Notes under the pieces: model-generated
What the model saw: the letters and a program-made list of their open reading frames with translations, nothing else
What the model was told of the DNA's origin: nothing
The model's database searches: none
Shown here: positions 44,964 to 53,414 of the stretch, piece after piece
Layout: each line of letters opens with the position of its first letter
How positions within the stretch are numbered: position 1 is the stretch's first letter
Translations under genes and position numbers: made by a program
DNA from: an uncultured Sphingomonadaceae bacterium
Lineage (GTDB): Bacteria > Pseudomonadota > Alphaproteobacteria > Sphingomonadales > Sphingomonadaceae
Length of the DNA: 64,000 nt
Assembly (NCBI GenBank): GCA_937873035.1
Contig: CALMVA010000040.1
Coordinates: 1-64,000, forward strand
Direction: 5' to 3'

Positions 44964-46262
44964 CTAGCCCGCCATTCGTGCACGGTCCGCCGCACGCTCT
45001 ACGATCTGGCGATCTCCCCAGATGCCGCGTGTATCATATACAATCTTGCCGCCGCGTTCCGAGGCGGGGACCGATTTGAAGACATCATGGTCGACAAGCA
45101 GGATGAACACGCCGCACTCGGCAAGTGCGTCGTCAAGGTCCGCCAGCACGGCACCCGTGCCTGCAAATTCCATCGGCAAGCCTTGGGCATAGGGCTCGAC
45201 GATCTGGATGCGTGGGCCGTATTTCCGGGCTAGAGCCACTGCAACCTTCACGGCAGGGCTTTCGCGGAAGTCATCGATATTGGGCTTGAAGGCGAGACCG
45301 AACAGCGCAACCGGCCCATCTGGTGCCGCGTCGATCACCTCGCAGGCGCGCTGGATGACATAGTCGGTCTTCTTGTCGTTCACTTCGCGCGCGGTGCGGA
45401 TGAGTGGCGTCGTTTCGGGATCGCCCGCCACGAGAAACCACGGATCAACCGCGATGCAATGCCCGCCCACCCCCGGCCCCGGCTGAAGGATGTTGACGCG
45501 CGGATGGCGGTTGGCGAGCTGGATGACATCCCACACGTCAATGCCCATGCGTTGCGCCACCATCGACAGCTCATTTGCAAAGGCGATGTTCACGTCGCGG
45601 AAGCTGTTTTCAACGAGCTTGACCATTTCTGCCGCACGGGCCGTGGTGGTCACGCACTCACCACGCACGAACTGTCGGTAGAAGAGCATCGCCTTGCGCG
45701 CGCAGCGCGGCGTGATGCCGCCGATGCAGCGATCATTATTGACCAGCTCAATCAGGATGCGACCCGGAAGGACACGTTCGGGGCAATAAGCGACGAAAAT
45801 GTCGGGCGTCTCCACCGTCAACCCCGGCACTTTCAGATCCGGGCGCAGCCGCGCCAGAACCTCGCAGACCTGCTCGGTCGTGCCGACGGGCGAGGTCGAT
45901 TCCAGAATGACGAGATTGCCGGCCTCAAGCACGGGCGCAATCGCTGCCGCGGCTTGCAGAACATAGCTAATGTCGGGCCGATGCTCCTCACGCAGCGGCG
46001 TCGGCACGGCGATGATGAACGTATCGGCCTTTTCGACGCTGAGCGACGCGCGCAGCGTGCCGCGCTGGACAACGCCCTGCACCAGTCCGTCGAGATCAAC
46101 CTCCTCGATGTGGATGCGGCCTGAGTTGATCGTGTCGACAACCTCGGCATTGACATCGATACCGAGCACCTTGCTGCCCGAACGCGCAATGAGTGCCGCG
46201 GTCGGCAGGCCGATATAGCCAAGCCCGACGACAACAACCTTCTTTTCAACATCAACCGGCAT
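44964..46262 (-). CDS. wecC: UDP-N-acetyl-D-mannosamine dehydrogenase (WecC-like)
   Basis: This 432-residue dehydrogenase oxidises UDP-ManNAc to UDP-ManNAcA. It has the N-terminal NAD loop VVGLGYIGLPTAALIA, catalytic Cys269 in GVGGHCIAVDPWFL and the WecC-like LFGLAFKPNIDDFRESPAVKV. The ATG at 46262 overlaps wecB by 11 bases. With wecB it gives a complete two-step route, separate from the Wbp route in the same locus. Confidence 0.92.
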   Translation of the reverse strand: MPVDVEKKVVVVGLGYIGLPTAALIARSGSKVLGIDVNAEVVDTINSGRIHIEEVDLDGLVQGVVQRGTLRASLSVEKADTFIIAVPTPLREEHRPDISYVLQAAAAIAPVLEAGNLVILESTSPVGTTEQVCEVLARLRPDLKVPGLTVETPDIFVAYCPERVLPGRILIELVNNDRCIGGITPRCARKAMLFYRQFVRGECVTTTARAAEMVKLVENSFRDVNIAFANELSMVAQRMGIDVWDVIQLANRHPRVNILQPGPGVGGHCIAVDPWFLVAGDPETTPLIRTAREVNDKKTDYVIQRACEVIDAAPDGPVALFGLAFKPNIDDFRESPAVKVAVALARKYGPRIQIVEPYAQGLPMEFAGTGAVLADLDDALAECGVFILLVDHDVFKSVPASERGGKIVYDTRGIWGDRQIVERAADRARMAG

Positions 46263-47391
46263 CTGCAACAGTCCTGGCTATACGCGTGGCGGCCTTGCCA
46301 TCGCCAAAGGGGTTATGAGCGCGTGACATGGCGGAATAGGCCGCCTTGTCATCCAAAAGCTTGAAAATTTCGGTAACGATACGCCCCTTGTCGGTCCCGA
46401 CAAGCCGCGCCGTTCCCGCCGCCACGCCTTCAGGCCGTTCGGTCGTCTCGCGCATCACCAGAACCGGTTTGCCAAGCGAGGGGGCTTCTTCCTGCACGCC
46501 GCCCGAATCCGTGAGAACCAGTTCGCACATATCGAGCAACCGCACAAAATGCGGGTAATCCAGCGGGTCGATCATCGCGACGTTTGACAATCCGCCAAGT
46601 TCGGCATCCATCACGCTGCGCACATTGGGATTTGGATGAACCGGAAAGACCACCGCCACATCCCCGCGATCCGCAATCGCGGCAATCGCCTGCGCTATGT
46701 TGCGCATCCCTTCGCCAAAATTCTCGCGCCGGTGCGATGTGACCGCAACGATCCGCCGCCCACTGAAGCGCGCGGCCAGCGGATCAAGCCCCGCCGCGAG
46801 TGCAGGGCGCTCGCGCAGCTTTTCGCGCGTGGCGAGCAGTGCATCGATCACGGTATTGCCCGTCACGAAAATGCGCGACGGATCGACATTTTCGGCCTTG
46901 AGCGCGTTTGCCGCCGCTTCGGTCGGTGCGAAATGGAGGTCAGCCACCGCGCCTGTGACCTTGCGGTTCACTTCCTCCGGCCAAGGCTGGTAAATGTCGC
47001 CGCTGCGCAAGCCCGCTTCGACATGGCCGACCGGGATCTTGCGGAAATAGGCCGCGAGCGTTGCCGCCATCGTCGTCAGCGTATCGCCGTGCACAAGAAT
47101 ACGGTCCGGCTTTTCGGCATCGAAAACGCTGCCAAGCCCCGTCACAAGCCGCGCCATCAGCGCGTCAAGGCTCTGGTTAGGTTGCATCACGTCCAGATCG
47201 ACATCGGGCACGATGCCTGCGATTTCGAGCACCTGATCGAGCATCTCGCGATGCTGGGCCGTCACGCACACGCGCGCGTCCACACCGGGCTCCGCCTGCA
47301 ACGCGTGGACGACCGGAAACATCTTGATGGCTTCCGGCCGCGTCCCGAATACAGAAATGACACGCTTGGTGCGCTGGGCAGGTTCAGTCAT
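46252..47391 (-). CDS. wecB: UDP-N-acetylglucosamine 2-epimerase, non-hydrolysing (WecB)
   Basis: The 379-residue enzyme interconverts UDP-GlcNAc and UDP-ManNAc. Family marks are FGTRPEAIKMFPVVHAL, TAQHREMLDQVLEI, VHGDTLTTMAA, HVEAGLRSGDIYQPWPEE, TSHRRENFG and LTDSGGVQEEAPSLG. The ATG at 47391 is preferred over the extended start at 47403. It is the first gene of a wecB-wecC pair that lies upstream of the wza/wzc group. Confidence 0.94.
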   Translation of the reverse strand: MTEPAQRTKRVISVFGTRPEAIKMFPVVHALQAEPGVDARVCVTAQHREMLDQVLEIAGIVPDVDLDVMQPNQSLDALMARLVTGLGSVFDAEKPDRILVHGDTLTTMAATLAAYFRKIPVGHVEAGLRSGDIYQPWPEEVNRKVTGAVADLHFAPTEAAANALKAENVDPSRIFVTGNTVIDALLATREKLRERPALAAGLDPLAARFSGRRIVAVTSHRRENFGEGMRNIAQAIAAIADRGDVAVVFPVHPNPNVRSVMDAELGGLSNVAMIDPLDYPHFVRLLDMCELVLTDSGGVQEEAPSLGKPVLVMRETTERPEGVAAGTARLVGTDKGRIVTEIFKLLDDKAAYSAMSRAHNPFGDGKAATRIARTVADAG

Positions 47392-47415
47392 GATCCCGCC
47401 CATAGCGCGCCAAGG

Positions 47416-48789
47416 TTAAACTGTCGTCAACCGCGGCGCCGCAAGATCGAGCGCACGGCGGATCGTCGCAACAATGGTGTCGATCTCTTCGTGCGAGATA
47501 ATGAGCGGCGGGCACATGACGATCGTGTCGCGGATGCCGCGCACCATCAGGCCGTTTTCGATGCACAAATCACGCACCATCGGCCCAGCCGTGCCTTCCG
47601 CGCCGCCAAAGCGCGCGCCGGTCGCCTTATCCGCCACGATTTCAACCGCACCCAACAGGCCGACCGAACGCGTTTCGCCCACCAGAGGGTGATCGTTGAG
47701 TGTGGCAAGCGCCTTGGCAAGATATGGCCCGACATCGTCACGCACGCGCTCGACAAGCTTTTCGCGCTGCATGATCTCGATGTTCTTGAGCGCGACAGCG
47801 GCGGCAACGGGGTGGCCCGAATAGGTGAAGCCATGCACGAAATCACCACCCGTCTTGAGCACATCGACGATTTCCTTTGAAACCGCCGTTGCCGAAATCG
47901 GCATATAGCCAGAGGACAGGCCCTTCGCCATCGCGATCATGTCTGGCTTCACGCCCACGGTTTCATGGCCCCACATATTGCCGGTGCGGCCAAAGCCGCA
48001 AATCACTTCGTCGCAGACAAGCAAAATGCCATATTTACGAACGATTTTCTCGACTTCGGGCCAATAGTTCGCAGGTGGAATGATGACACCACCGGCCCCC
48101 TGAATCGGTTCACCGATAAAGGCGGCGACATTTTCCGGCCCCACTTCAAGAATCTTGTCTTCAATCGCCTTGGCGCAAGCCAGCCCAAACTCTTCCGGGC
48201 TCATGTCGCGGCCTTCGCCATACCAATAGGGCTGACGAACGTGCTCGACGCCCGGCACCGGCAGATCACCCTGCGCGTGCATCGCCTTCATACCGCCAAG
48301 GCTGACGCCCGCCACGGTCGAGCCATGATAGGCATTCCAGCGGCTGATGAAGATCTTGCGGTTCGGCTCACCCCTGGTCTTCCAATAATGGCGCACCATG
48401 CGGAATATGGTGTCGTTCGCTTCGGAACCGGATGCGTTGAAAAAGACGTGCGGCAAGCGATTGCCCGTGAGCGATGCCACTTTTTCCGCGAGCAACACTG
48501 TGGGCGGCGTCGCCGTCTTGAAGAAGGTGTTGTAGAAGGGAAGCTCGCGCATCTGCTCGGCGGCCGCGTGGACAAGCTCTTCGCGGCCATAACCTACATT
48601 GACGCACCACAGGCCCGCCATGCCGTCGAGAATACGATTGCCGTCGCCATCATAAATGTAACAGCCCTCGGCATGGGTGACGATGCGACTGCCGCCCATA
48701 TCCTCAATAAGCTTGTAATCCTGCTGAGCGGGCAGGTGGTGCGCCACATCAAGGCGCTTGAGTTCGGCGATGTCGTAATTGCGAGGCAT
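47416..48789 (-). CDS. Class III aminotransferase (omega-amino acid/polyamine:pyruvate type)
   Basis: This 457-residue PLP enzyme has the class III signature FIGEPIQGAGGVIIPP...LVCDEVICGFGRTG, and the Schiff-base Lys in MIAMAKGLSSGYMP. HVFFNASGSEANDT binds the cofactor phosphate. It resembles omega-amino acid:pyruvate and putrescine:pyruvate aminotransferases, which produce alanine. This is notable beside alanine dehydrogenase, which could recycle the alanine to pyruvate. The exact amine donor is unknown. The start at ATG 48789 is the conserved MPRNYDIAELKRLD. Confidence 0.9.
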   Translation of the reverse strand: MPRNYDIAELKRLDVAHHLPAQQDYKLIEDMGGSRIVTHAEGCYIYDGDGNRILDGMAGLWCVNVGYGREELVHAAAEQMRELPFYNTFFKTATPPTVLLAEKVASLTGNRLPHVFFNASGSEANDTIFRMVRHYWKTRGEPNRKIFISRWNAYHGSTVAGVSLGGMKAMHAQGDLPVPGVEHVRQPYWYGEGRDMSPEEFGLACAKAIEDKILEVGPENVAAFIGEPIQGAGGVIIPPANYWPEVEKIVRKYGILLVCDEVICGFGRTGNMWGHETVGVKPDMIAMAKGLSSGYMPISATAVSKEIVDVLKTGGDFVHGFTYSGHPVAAAVALKNIEIMQREKLVERVRDDVGPYLAKALATLNDHPLVGETRSVGLLGAVEIVADKATGARFGGAEGTAGPMVRDLCIENGLMVRGIRDTIVMCPPLIISHEEIDTIVATIRRALDLAAPRLTTV

Positions 48790-48914
48790 GGATTTGCGTC
48801 CTGAAATACGGGGATGAGTTTGCAGTGCGGGAGAAAGGCGGAACAATGTCGCGCCACCGCCGTTGTCAGGGCGAGAAGCCAATCCTGGCCAGATAGCGGT
48901 TGACGCGTTGAACC

Positions 48915-48943
48915 ATGGGCCGAGCCTAGCAGGCCCGACCCAT
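48915..48943. terminator. Hairpin after alanine dehydrogenase
   Basis: ATGGGCCGAGCCT (48915-48927), AGC loop and AGGCCCGACCCAT (48931-48943) form a 13-base stem with two mismatches. It starts 14 bases after the ald stop codon on the minus strand. There is no clear T-run after it, so termination may depend on other factors. Confidence 0.4.
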
Positions 48944-48956
48944 GAGGGAAACCGCG

Positions 48957-50054
48957 TTACGCCTCAAATGGCAGATCAAGCGCCTCGGCGACCGCGCGGT
49001 GGCGGATGCTGCCCCCCGCCACGTTCAACCCCGCCGCCAGATTGGGGTCCAGCGCCATCGCGCGCTCCGCCCCCAGATTGGCGAGTTTCAGCGCAAAGGG
49101 CAAAGTCGCATTGTTGAGCGCAATAGCCGAAGTGCGGGCAACCGCACCGGGCATATTGGCAACGCAATAATGGATGACGCCCTCTTCCATATAAACAGGG
49201 TCGGCATGGGTCGTCGGGCGGCTCGATTCAAAGCACCCGCCCTGATCGATCGCAATATCGACGAGCACCGCTCCGCGCTTCATGGTCTTGAGCATTTCGC
49301 GCGTCACCAGCTTGGGGGCAGCCGCCCCCGGCACCAGCACCGCGCCGATCACAAGATGCGCATTGGCGACCGCCGCAGCAATCGCCGCCTTGGAGGCATA
49401 GGCCGTCTTGATCGAATTGCCGAAATGCGTGTCGAGTTCGGCAAGCCGGTCATTGTTGATGTCATAGATCGTCACATCGGCACGCAGACCAACCGCCATT
49501 TGCGCCGCATTGAGGCCAGAGACACCACCGCCCAGAATGGCGACGCGCGCGGGCGCGACGCCCGGAACACCACCTAGCAGGATGCCACGGCCGCCCTGCT
49601 CTTTTTCAAGATAATGCGCCCCGACCTGGATCGACATCCGTCCGGCCACTTCCGACATCGGCTTCAAAAGCGGCAGCGAGCGATTGGGCGAGGTTACCGT
49701 TTCATAGGCGATGCACGTCGCGCCGGACTTCATGAGGCCAAGCGCCTGATCCTTGTCTGCCGCCAGATGCAGATAGGTGAAAAGCGTGTGCCGCGCCTCC
49801 AGCATGGCAATTTCCTGCGGCTGCGGCTCTTTGACCTTCACGATCATCTCGGCAGCCTTGAACACCTCTGCGGCATTGGCCAGAATCTTCGCACCAACCG
49901 CAGCATAAGCATCATCATCAAAATCAATGCCCATGCCAGCGCCGGTTTCCACGAACACCTCATGCCCGGCTGCGGTCAATTCCGCGACCGAAGGCGGCGT
50001 CAGGCCGACGCGGTATTCGTGCACTTTGATTTCCTTGGGAACGCCGATCTTCAT
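48957..50054 (-). CDS. ald: Alanine dehydrogenase
   Basis: Alanine dehydrogenase interconverts L-alanine and pyruvate with NAD. The 365-residue sequence has the N-terminal [20 protein letters not shown], the catalytic-region [10 protein letters not shown] and [11 protein letters not shown], and the NAD loop [17 protein letters not shown], followed by [11 protein letters not shown] and [11 protein letters not shown]. The ATG at 50054 has GGAG eight bases upstream. It is divergent from an Lrp-family regulator, which in many bacteria controls ald in response to alanine. Confidence 0.95.
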   Translation of the reverse strand: MKIGVPKEIKVHEYRVGLTPPSVAELTAAGHEVFVETGAGMGIDFDDDAYAAVGAKILANAAEVFKAAEMIVKVKEPQPQEIAMLEARHTLFTYLHLAADKDQALGLMKSGATCIAYETVTSPNRSLPLLKPMSEVAGRMSIQVGAHYLEKEQGGRGILLGGVPGVAPARVAILGGGVSGLNAAQMAVGLRADVTIYDINNDRLAELDTHFGNSIKTAYASKAAIAAAVANAHLVIGAVLVPGAAAPKLVTREMLKTMKRGAVLVDIAIDQGGCFESSRPTTHADPVYMEEGVIHYCVANMPGAVARTSAIALNNATLPFALKLANLGAERAMALDPNLAAGLNVAGGSIRHRAVAEALDLPFEA

Positions 50055-50185
50055 TGCCATCTCCACAAAAATTCGAATTGCCGGGATAATATTGCAAAAA
50101 TCGCGCGATGTGTTTGCAAATTTGCTCGAATATCCTACTGGAATTGGCAATTATCGTTATTTCATGGCCATAAATTGGGATAACA
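50055..50185. promoter_or_regulatory. ald/Lrp divergent promoter region
   Basis: This 131-base AT-rich gap separates ald from its likely regulator. It contains a perfect 10-base palindrome AATTCGAATT at 50070-50079, 16 bases before the ald start, and several short TTGC/GCAA repeats (for example 50092-50096 and 50116-50121). Lrp-type proteins often bind several such degenerate AT-rich sites, but I cannot define exact boxes. Confidence 0.45.
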
Positions 50186-50632
50186 ATGCAACTAGATGCT
50201 CTAGACCGAAAAATTCTTGCAGAGCTTGCCCGCGATTCCGCCATGACGAGCGAGCGGCTGGGGGAGCGCATCGGCCTCTCGCCTTCGGCCACGCACCGGC
50301 GGGTAAAACAGCTTGAAGAAAGCGGGCTGATTCTGGGCTATGCGGCGCGCCTTTCCCGCACCGCGCGGGGCAACCCTTCCACCGTGTTCGTGTCAGTCAC
50401 ACTTGTTGACCAGCGCCGCGAAACAATGGAGCGTTTTGAAGCCGCCATCGAGCGCGAGCCACTCGTCACCGAAGCGCATCTGATGAGCGGTGAATCAGAT
50501 TATCTGCTCAAAGCGGAAATCCCGGAGAGCGACAGCTTCGAGCGCGTCCATCGTGATGTTCTGGCTGCCCTGCCCGGTGTCCATCGCCTTGTGACTCATT
50601 TCAGCATCCGGGGCGTCATCACGCCCGATTGA
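50186..50632 (+). CDS. Lrp/AsnC-family transcriptional regulator
   Basis: This 148-residue regulator has the typical N-terminal HTH (LDALDRKILAELARDS, then LGERIGLSPSATHRRVKQLEESGLI) and a C-terminal RAM/AsnC ligand domain (VFVSVTLVD...AHLMSGESDYLLKAEI...LPGVHRLVTHFSIRGV). Alanine is a plausible effector because it is divergent from ald. The start at ATG 50186 gives the usual short lead-in. Confidence 0.93.
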   Translation: MQLDALDRKILAELARDSAMTSERLGERIGLSPSATHRRVKQLEESGLILGYAARLSRTARGNPSTVFVSVTLVDQRRETMERFEAAIEREPLVTEAHLMSGESDYLLKAEIPESDSFERVHRDVLAALPGVHRLVTHFSIRGVITPD

Positions 50633-50638
50633 AGCGCG

Positions 50639-50809
50639 TCAGTCTTGCGGCGTATATTCCTGCCATTGGCGGTTGGGCGCACGGCGCACAGGCGCATCGC
50701 AATGGACGCAGACCGACACCCACCCCTTTTCATCCTGCCGTGCCTTGCTGCCGTCGCGTTCATGAACACCCCGCGAGCAAAAGAAGAGCTTCGAAAACAA
50801 ACCGCGCAT
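50639..50809 (-). CDS. Small CxxC protein, hypothetical
   Basis: This gene is only 56 codons long. AAGGA at 50815-50819 is placed five bases before its ATG. The protein begins with a short hydrophobic/basic stretch (MRGLFSKLFFCSRG), contains a charged middle, and then VSVCVHCDAPVRRAPN, with a CxxC pair that could be half of a zinc ribbon or a redox pair, and ends NRQWQEYTPQD. Its stop lies seven bases from the Lrp stop (convergent). The function is unknown. The good ribosome-binding site and CVHC motif make it likely to be real. Confidence 0.65.
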   Translation of the reverse strand: MRGLFSKLFFCSRGVHERDGSKARQDEKGWVSVCVHCDAPVRRAPNRQWQEYTPQD

Positions 50810-50930
50810 TCAAATCCTTGAATTTATTGGCAACCCGGCAGTTTATTTGAACTGTCCGCCAAAATTGCGTGAACCAGGCAAGCCTTGCCGTCAACACCCG
50901 CAAATGGCCTTATCGCAGTGCAGATACGCC

Positions 50931-52289
50931 TCATCGCGCGAGCGGAAGCCGCAGACGCGCCAGCAAACCGCCCATATCCTCGCTCTCTTCCAGCGACACC
51001 GACCCACCGTAAATTTCCGCCACGTCGCGCACGATCGCAAGACCAAGCCCCGTGCCGGGCTTGGACCGATCCAGCCGAACACCCCGGCTGAACAGCCGCT
51101 CACGGTCTTCCTCGCTGATACCCGGCCCATCATCCTCAACGAGGATTTCGACAAACTCATTGTCGCGCTGAACCGTCACGAACACGCTGCCGCCGCCATA
51201 TTTGGCCGCATTTTCGATGAGGTTGCCCAAAATTTCATCAAGGTCCTGCCGCTCAACATGAGCCGAGAGCGTCTTATCGCCCGCAATATCAAGGCGGACA
51301 TATTCATAGAGCCGCGCCACAGCACGCTCGACCGATTCCAGCGACGGCCAGACTTCCGCACGGCTATGTGCATGGCCGCGCCTGCCAACGGCGCGTGCAC
51401 GGGCAAGGTGATGGTCCACCTGCCGCCGCATCGTCGCCGCCTCGCGGATCACCGTTTCGCCAAGGTCCGGTGCGTTGGCGGTCGCGGCGTTCATAATGAC
51501 GGTAAGTGGCGTTTTGAGCGCGTGCGCCAGATTGCCCGCGTGTTCGCGCGCCTCTTCTGCCTGCTTCTCATTATGCTCCAGCAAGCCATTCAACTCATCG
51601 ACCAGCGGCTCAACCTCACGCGGCAGGGATTGCGGCGCCACACGCTGCGCCCGCCCGGCGCGCATATCGGCAATCGCAATCTGCAACTTGCGCAGCGGCC
51701 ATAGTCCATAGAGTGTCTGAAGTGCTGCCATGCCGATCAGCCCAACCGCAAGCAACGCGAAGCTTTTGACGAGCGTGGAACGCAGCGTAACGATCTGCTC
51801 ATCAAGCGAGGCCCGCGCCTGCGCCACCTGAAAGCGCCAGCGCGTCTTGGAGGTTGGCAGATAGAGGTCGCGCTCAACCACGCGCAACTGCTCATCGGGG
51901 AATTCACTGCTGTTATAAAAATGCGCCTTGTCATCCGCGTGCGCCGGATTGACCTTGAGCGCCTGGTCCCAGAGCGAGCGCGAGCGGAAAGGCTCAAAGC
52001 TCTTGCCGCTGATCTGCCAGTAAAGGCCCGAATAAGGCTCCAGAAAACGCTGGTCGCCCATCGGGCGATTGAGCCGCACTTCACCATCCGGCCCGATTTC
52101 TGCCGACGCGATCATCTGCGTCATCACATATTCAAGCCCGGAGTCGAAATTCTGGGTGACGGCACCCGTCAGCACGCGATCAAGCGCCACACCGCCGCCC
52201 AGCAGCAGCACCGCTATCCAGCCCGCCGCAATCAGGATCATGCGACGGCTCAGCGATCCGCTGCTCCGTCGCGCGACGGTCTCGGTCAT
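50931..52289 (-). CDS. PhoQ-type sensor histidine kinase
   Basis: This 452-residue kinase has two membrane helices (about 17-38 and 175-197) around a ~135-residue periplasmic sensor, then a HAMP-like linker, H-box NLAHALKTPLTVI, N-box LIENAAKYG, and G boxes VEDDGPGIS and GTGLGLAIV. It phosphorylates the OmpR-type regulator just upstream. The H-box with Ala-Leu-Lys-Thr-Pro is that of PhoQ-like kinases. The start at ATG 52289 is one base from the regulator's stop. The sensed signal is unknown. Confidence 0.92.
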   Translation of the reverse strand: MTETVARRSSGSLSRRMILIAAGWIAVLLLGGGVALDRVLTGAVTQNFDSGLEYVMTQMIASAEIGPDGEVRLNRPMGDQRFLEPYSGLYWQISGKSFEPFRSRSLWDQALKVNPAHADDKAHFYNSSEFPDEQLRVVERDLYLPTSKTRWRFQVAQARASLDEQIVTLRSTLVKSFALLAVGLIGMAALQTLYGLWPLRKLQIAIADMRAGRAQRVAPQSLPREVEPLVDELNGLLEHNEKQAEEAREHAGNLAHALKTPLTVIMNAATANAPDLGETVIREAATMRRQVDHHLARARAVGRRGHAHSRAEVWPSLESVERAVARLYEYVRLDIAGDKTLSAHVERQDLDEILGNLIENAAKYGGGSVFVTVQRDNEFVEILVEDDGPGISEEDRERLFSRGVRLDRSKPGTGLGLAIVRDVAEIYGGSVSLEESEDMGGLLARLRLPLAR

Positions 52290-52290
52290 A

Positions 52291-52956
52291 TCAGGCGGCC
52301 GGGTCTTCCAGGCTGTAGCCAAGGCCGCGAATCGTCGTGATCACGTCTTGCCCCAGCTTCTTGCGGATGCGCGTAACAAACACTTCGATCGTGTTGGAAT
52401 CACGGTCAAAATCCTGATCGTAAATATGCTCGATCAGCTCGGTGCGGCTAACCACCTTGCCCTTGTGGTGCATCAGATAGCTGAGCAGCTTATATTCCTG
52501 CGCGGTCATCTTCACCGGCTCGCCCGAAAGCGTGACGCGGCCCGAACGCGTATCGAGGCGCACATCGCCGGCAACCAACTCAGACGAGGCATTGCCTGAC
52601 GCCCGGCGGATGAGCGCACGCAACCGTGCGATCAGTTCCTGCGTCTGGAACGGCTTGGCGAGATAATCATCTGCCCCCGCATCAAGCCCTGCCACCTTGT
52701 CGGACCAGCTATCGCGCGCGGTGAGGACCAGAACCGGCGTCACCTTGCCTTCCTTGCGCCAGCGATCCAGCACCGTCAGCCCGTCGATTTCCGGCAGGCC
52801 CAGATCAAGGATCACGGCATCATAGGTTTCGGTCGAGCCAAGGAAATGCCCTTCCTCGCCATCCGTCGCAAGGTCGACGGCATAGCCATTATGTTCAAGC
52901 GTGGATTTGAGCTGCCTGCCCAGTGTCGGTTCGTCTTCGACAATCAAAATGCGCAT
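52291..52956 (-). CDS. OmpR/PhoP-type response regulator
   Basis: The 221-residue regulator has a receiver domain (IVEDE, phospho-acceptor Asp51 in VILDLGLPEIDG, Lys in LAKPFQ) and a winged-helix OmpR effector domain (MTAQEYKLLSYLMHH, TIEVFVTRIRKKLG, IRGLGYSLE). It is co-transcribed with the kinase at 50931 and preceded by a small PepSY-like secreted protein. That gene order is common in sphingomonads, where the small protein may be a target of the system. Confidence 0.94.
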   Translation of the reverse strand: MRILIVEDEPTLGRQLKSTLEHNGYAVDLATDGEEGHFLGSTETYDAVILDLGLPEIDGLTVLDRWRKEGKVTPVLVLTARDSWSDKVAGLDAGADDYLAKPFQTQELIARLRALIRRASGNASSELVAGDVRLDTRSGRVTLSGEPVKMTAQEYKLLSYLMHHKGKVVSRTELIEHIYDQDFDRDSNTIEVFVTRIRKKLGQDVITTIRGLGYSLEDPAA

Positions 52957-52993
52957 GGCATCCCCTTAAGCTCCCAATTTCATCCAGATAGGC

Positions 52994-53317
52994 TCAATTG
53001 CCGGCTTGGGCAATGATTGCGCCCGACCGCCCGTCGACATCGATCCAGATGACCGATGATCCGCGCACGAACTTGAGCCGGTAACGCATCACATCCGAAT
53101 CGAATTCCGCACCAATATAGTTGGCACCACGACGCTTCATTGCCGGAACGACCGTGCCTTCAATGTTGCGCAACGAATGAACCGACCCACGCCGCGTGGC
53201 ATTGAGCGCCGCATCCTGCTCATCCCGACGGCTCTGCTGGCCAAGCGCCGCCGTAGCCAGCAATGCAGCAAGGCAGGCCGACCCAAAGAGTTTGAACGAG
53301 GCGTTGAACTTAATCAC
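52994..53317 (-). CDS. Small exported PepSY-like protein
   Basis: The ~107-residue protein has an N-terminal signal peptide (hydrophobic LFGSACLAALLATAALG, then GQQS). The mature part has RYRLKFVRGSSVIWIDVDGRSGAII, which resembles the single beta-strand repeat of PepSY proteins. The GTG at 53317 gives a proper signal peptide; the open frame runs further upstream without a better start. It lies 37 bases upstream of the OmpR-type regulator and probably belongs to the same operon. Confidence 0.75.
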   Translation of the reverse strand: MIKFNASFKLFGSACLAALLATAALGQQSRRDEQDAALNATRRGSVHSLRNIEGTVVPAMKRRGANYIGAEFDSDVMRYRLKFVRGSSVIWIDVDGRSGAIIAQAGN

Positions 53318-53414
53318 GAATTGAGCGCATAGCAGACGGGATTGAATAGGCCATGAATGGCCCGTGCAGTTTTCGTCCAGTTTCCTCCCCACTCCATTAA
53401 TCCGGTTCCACAGA

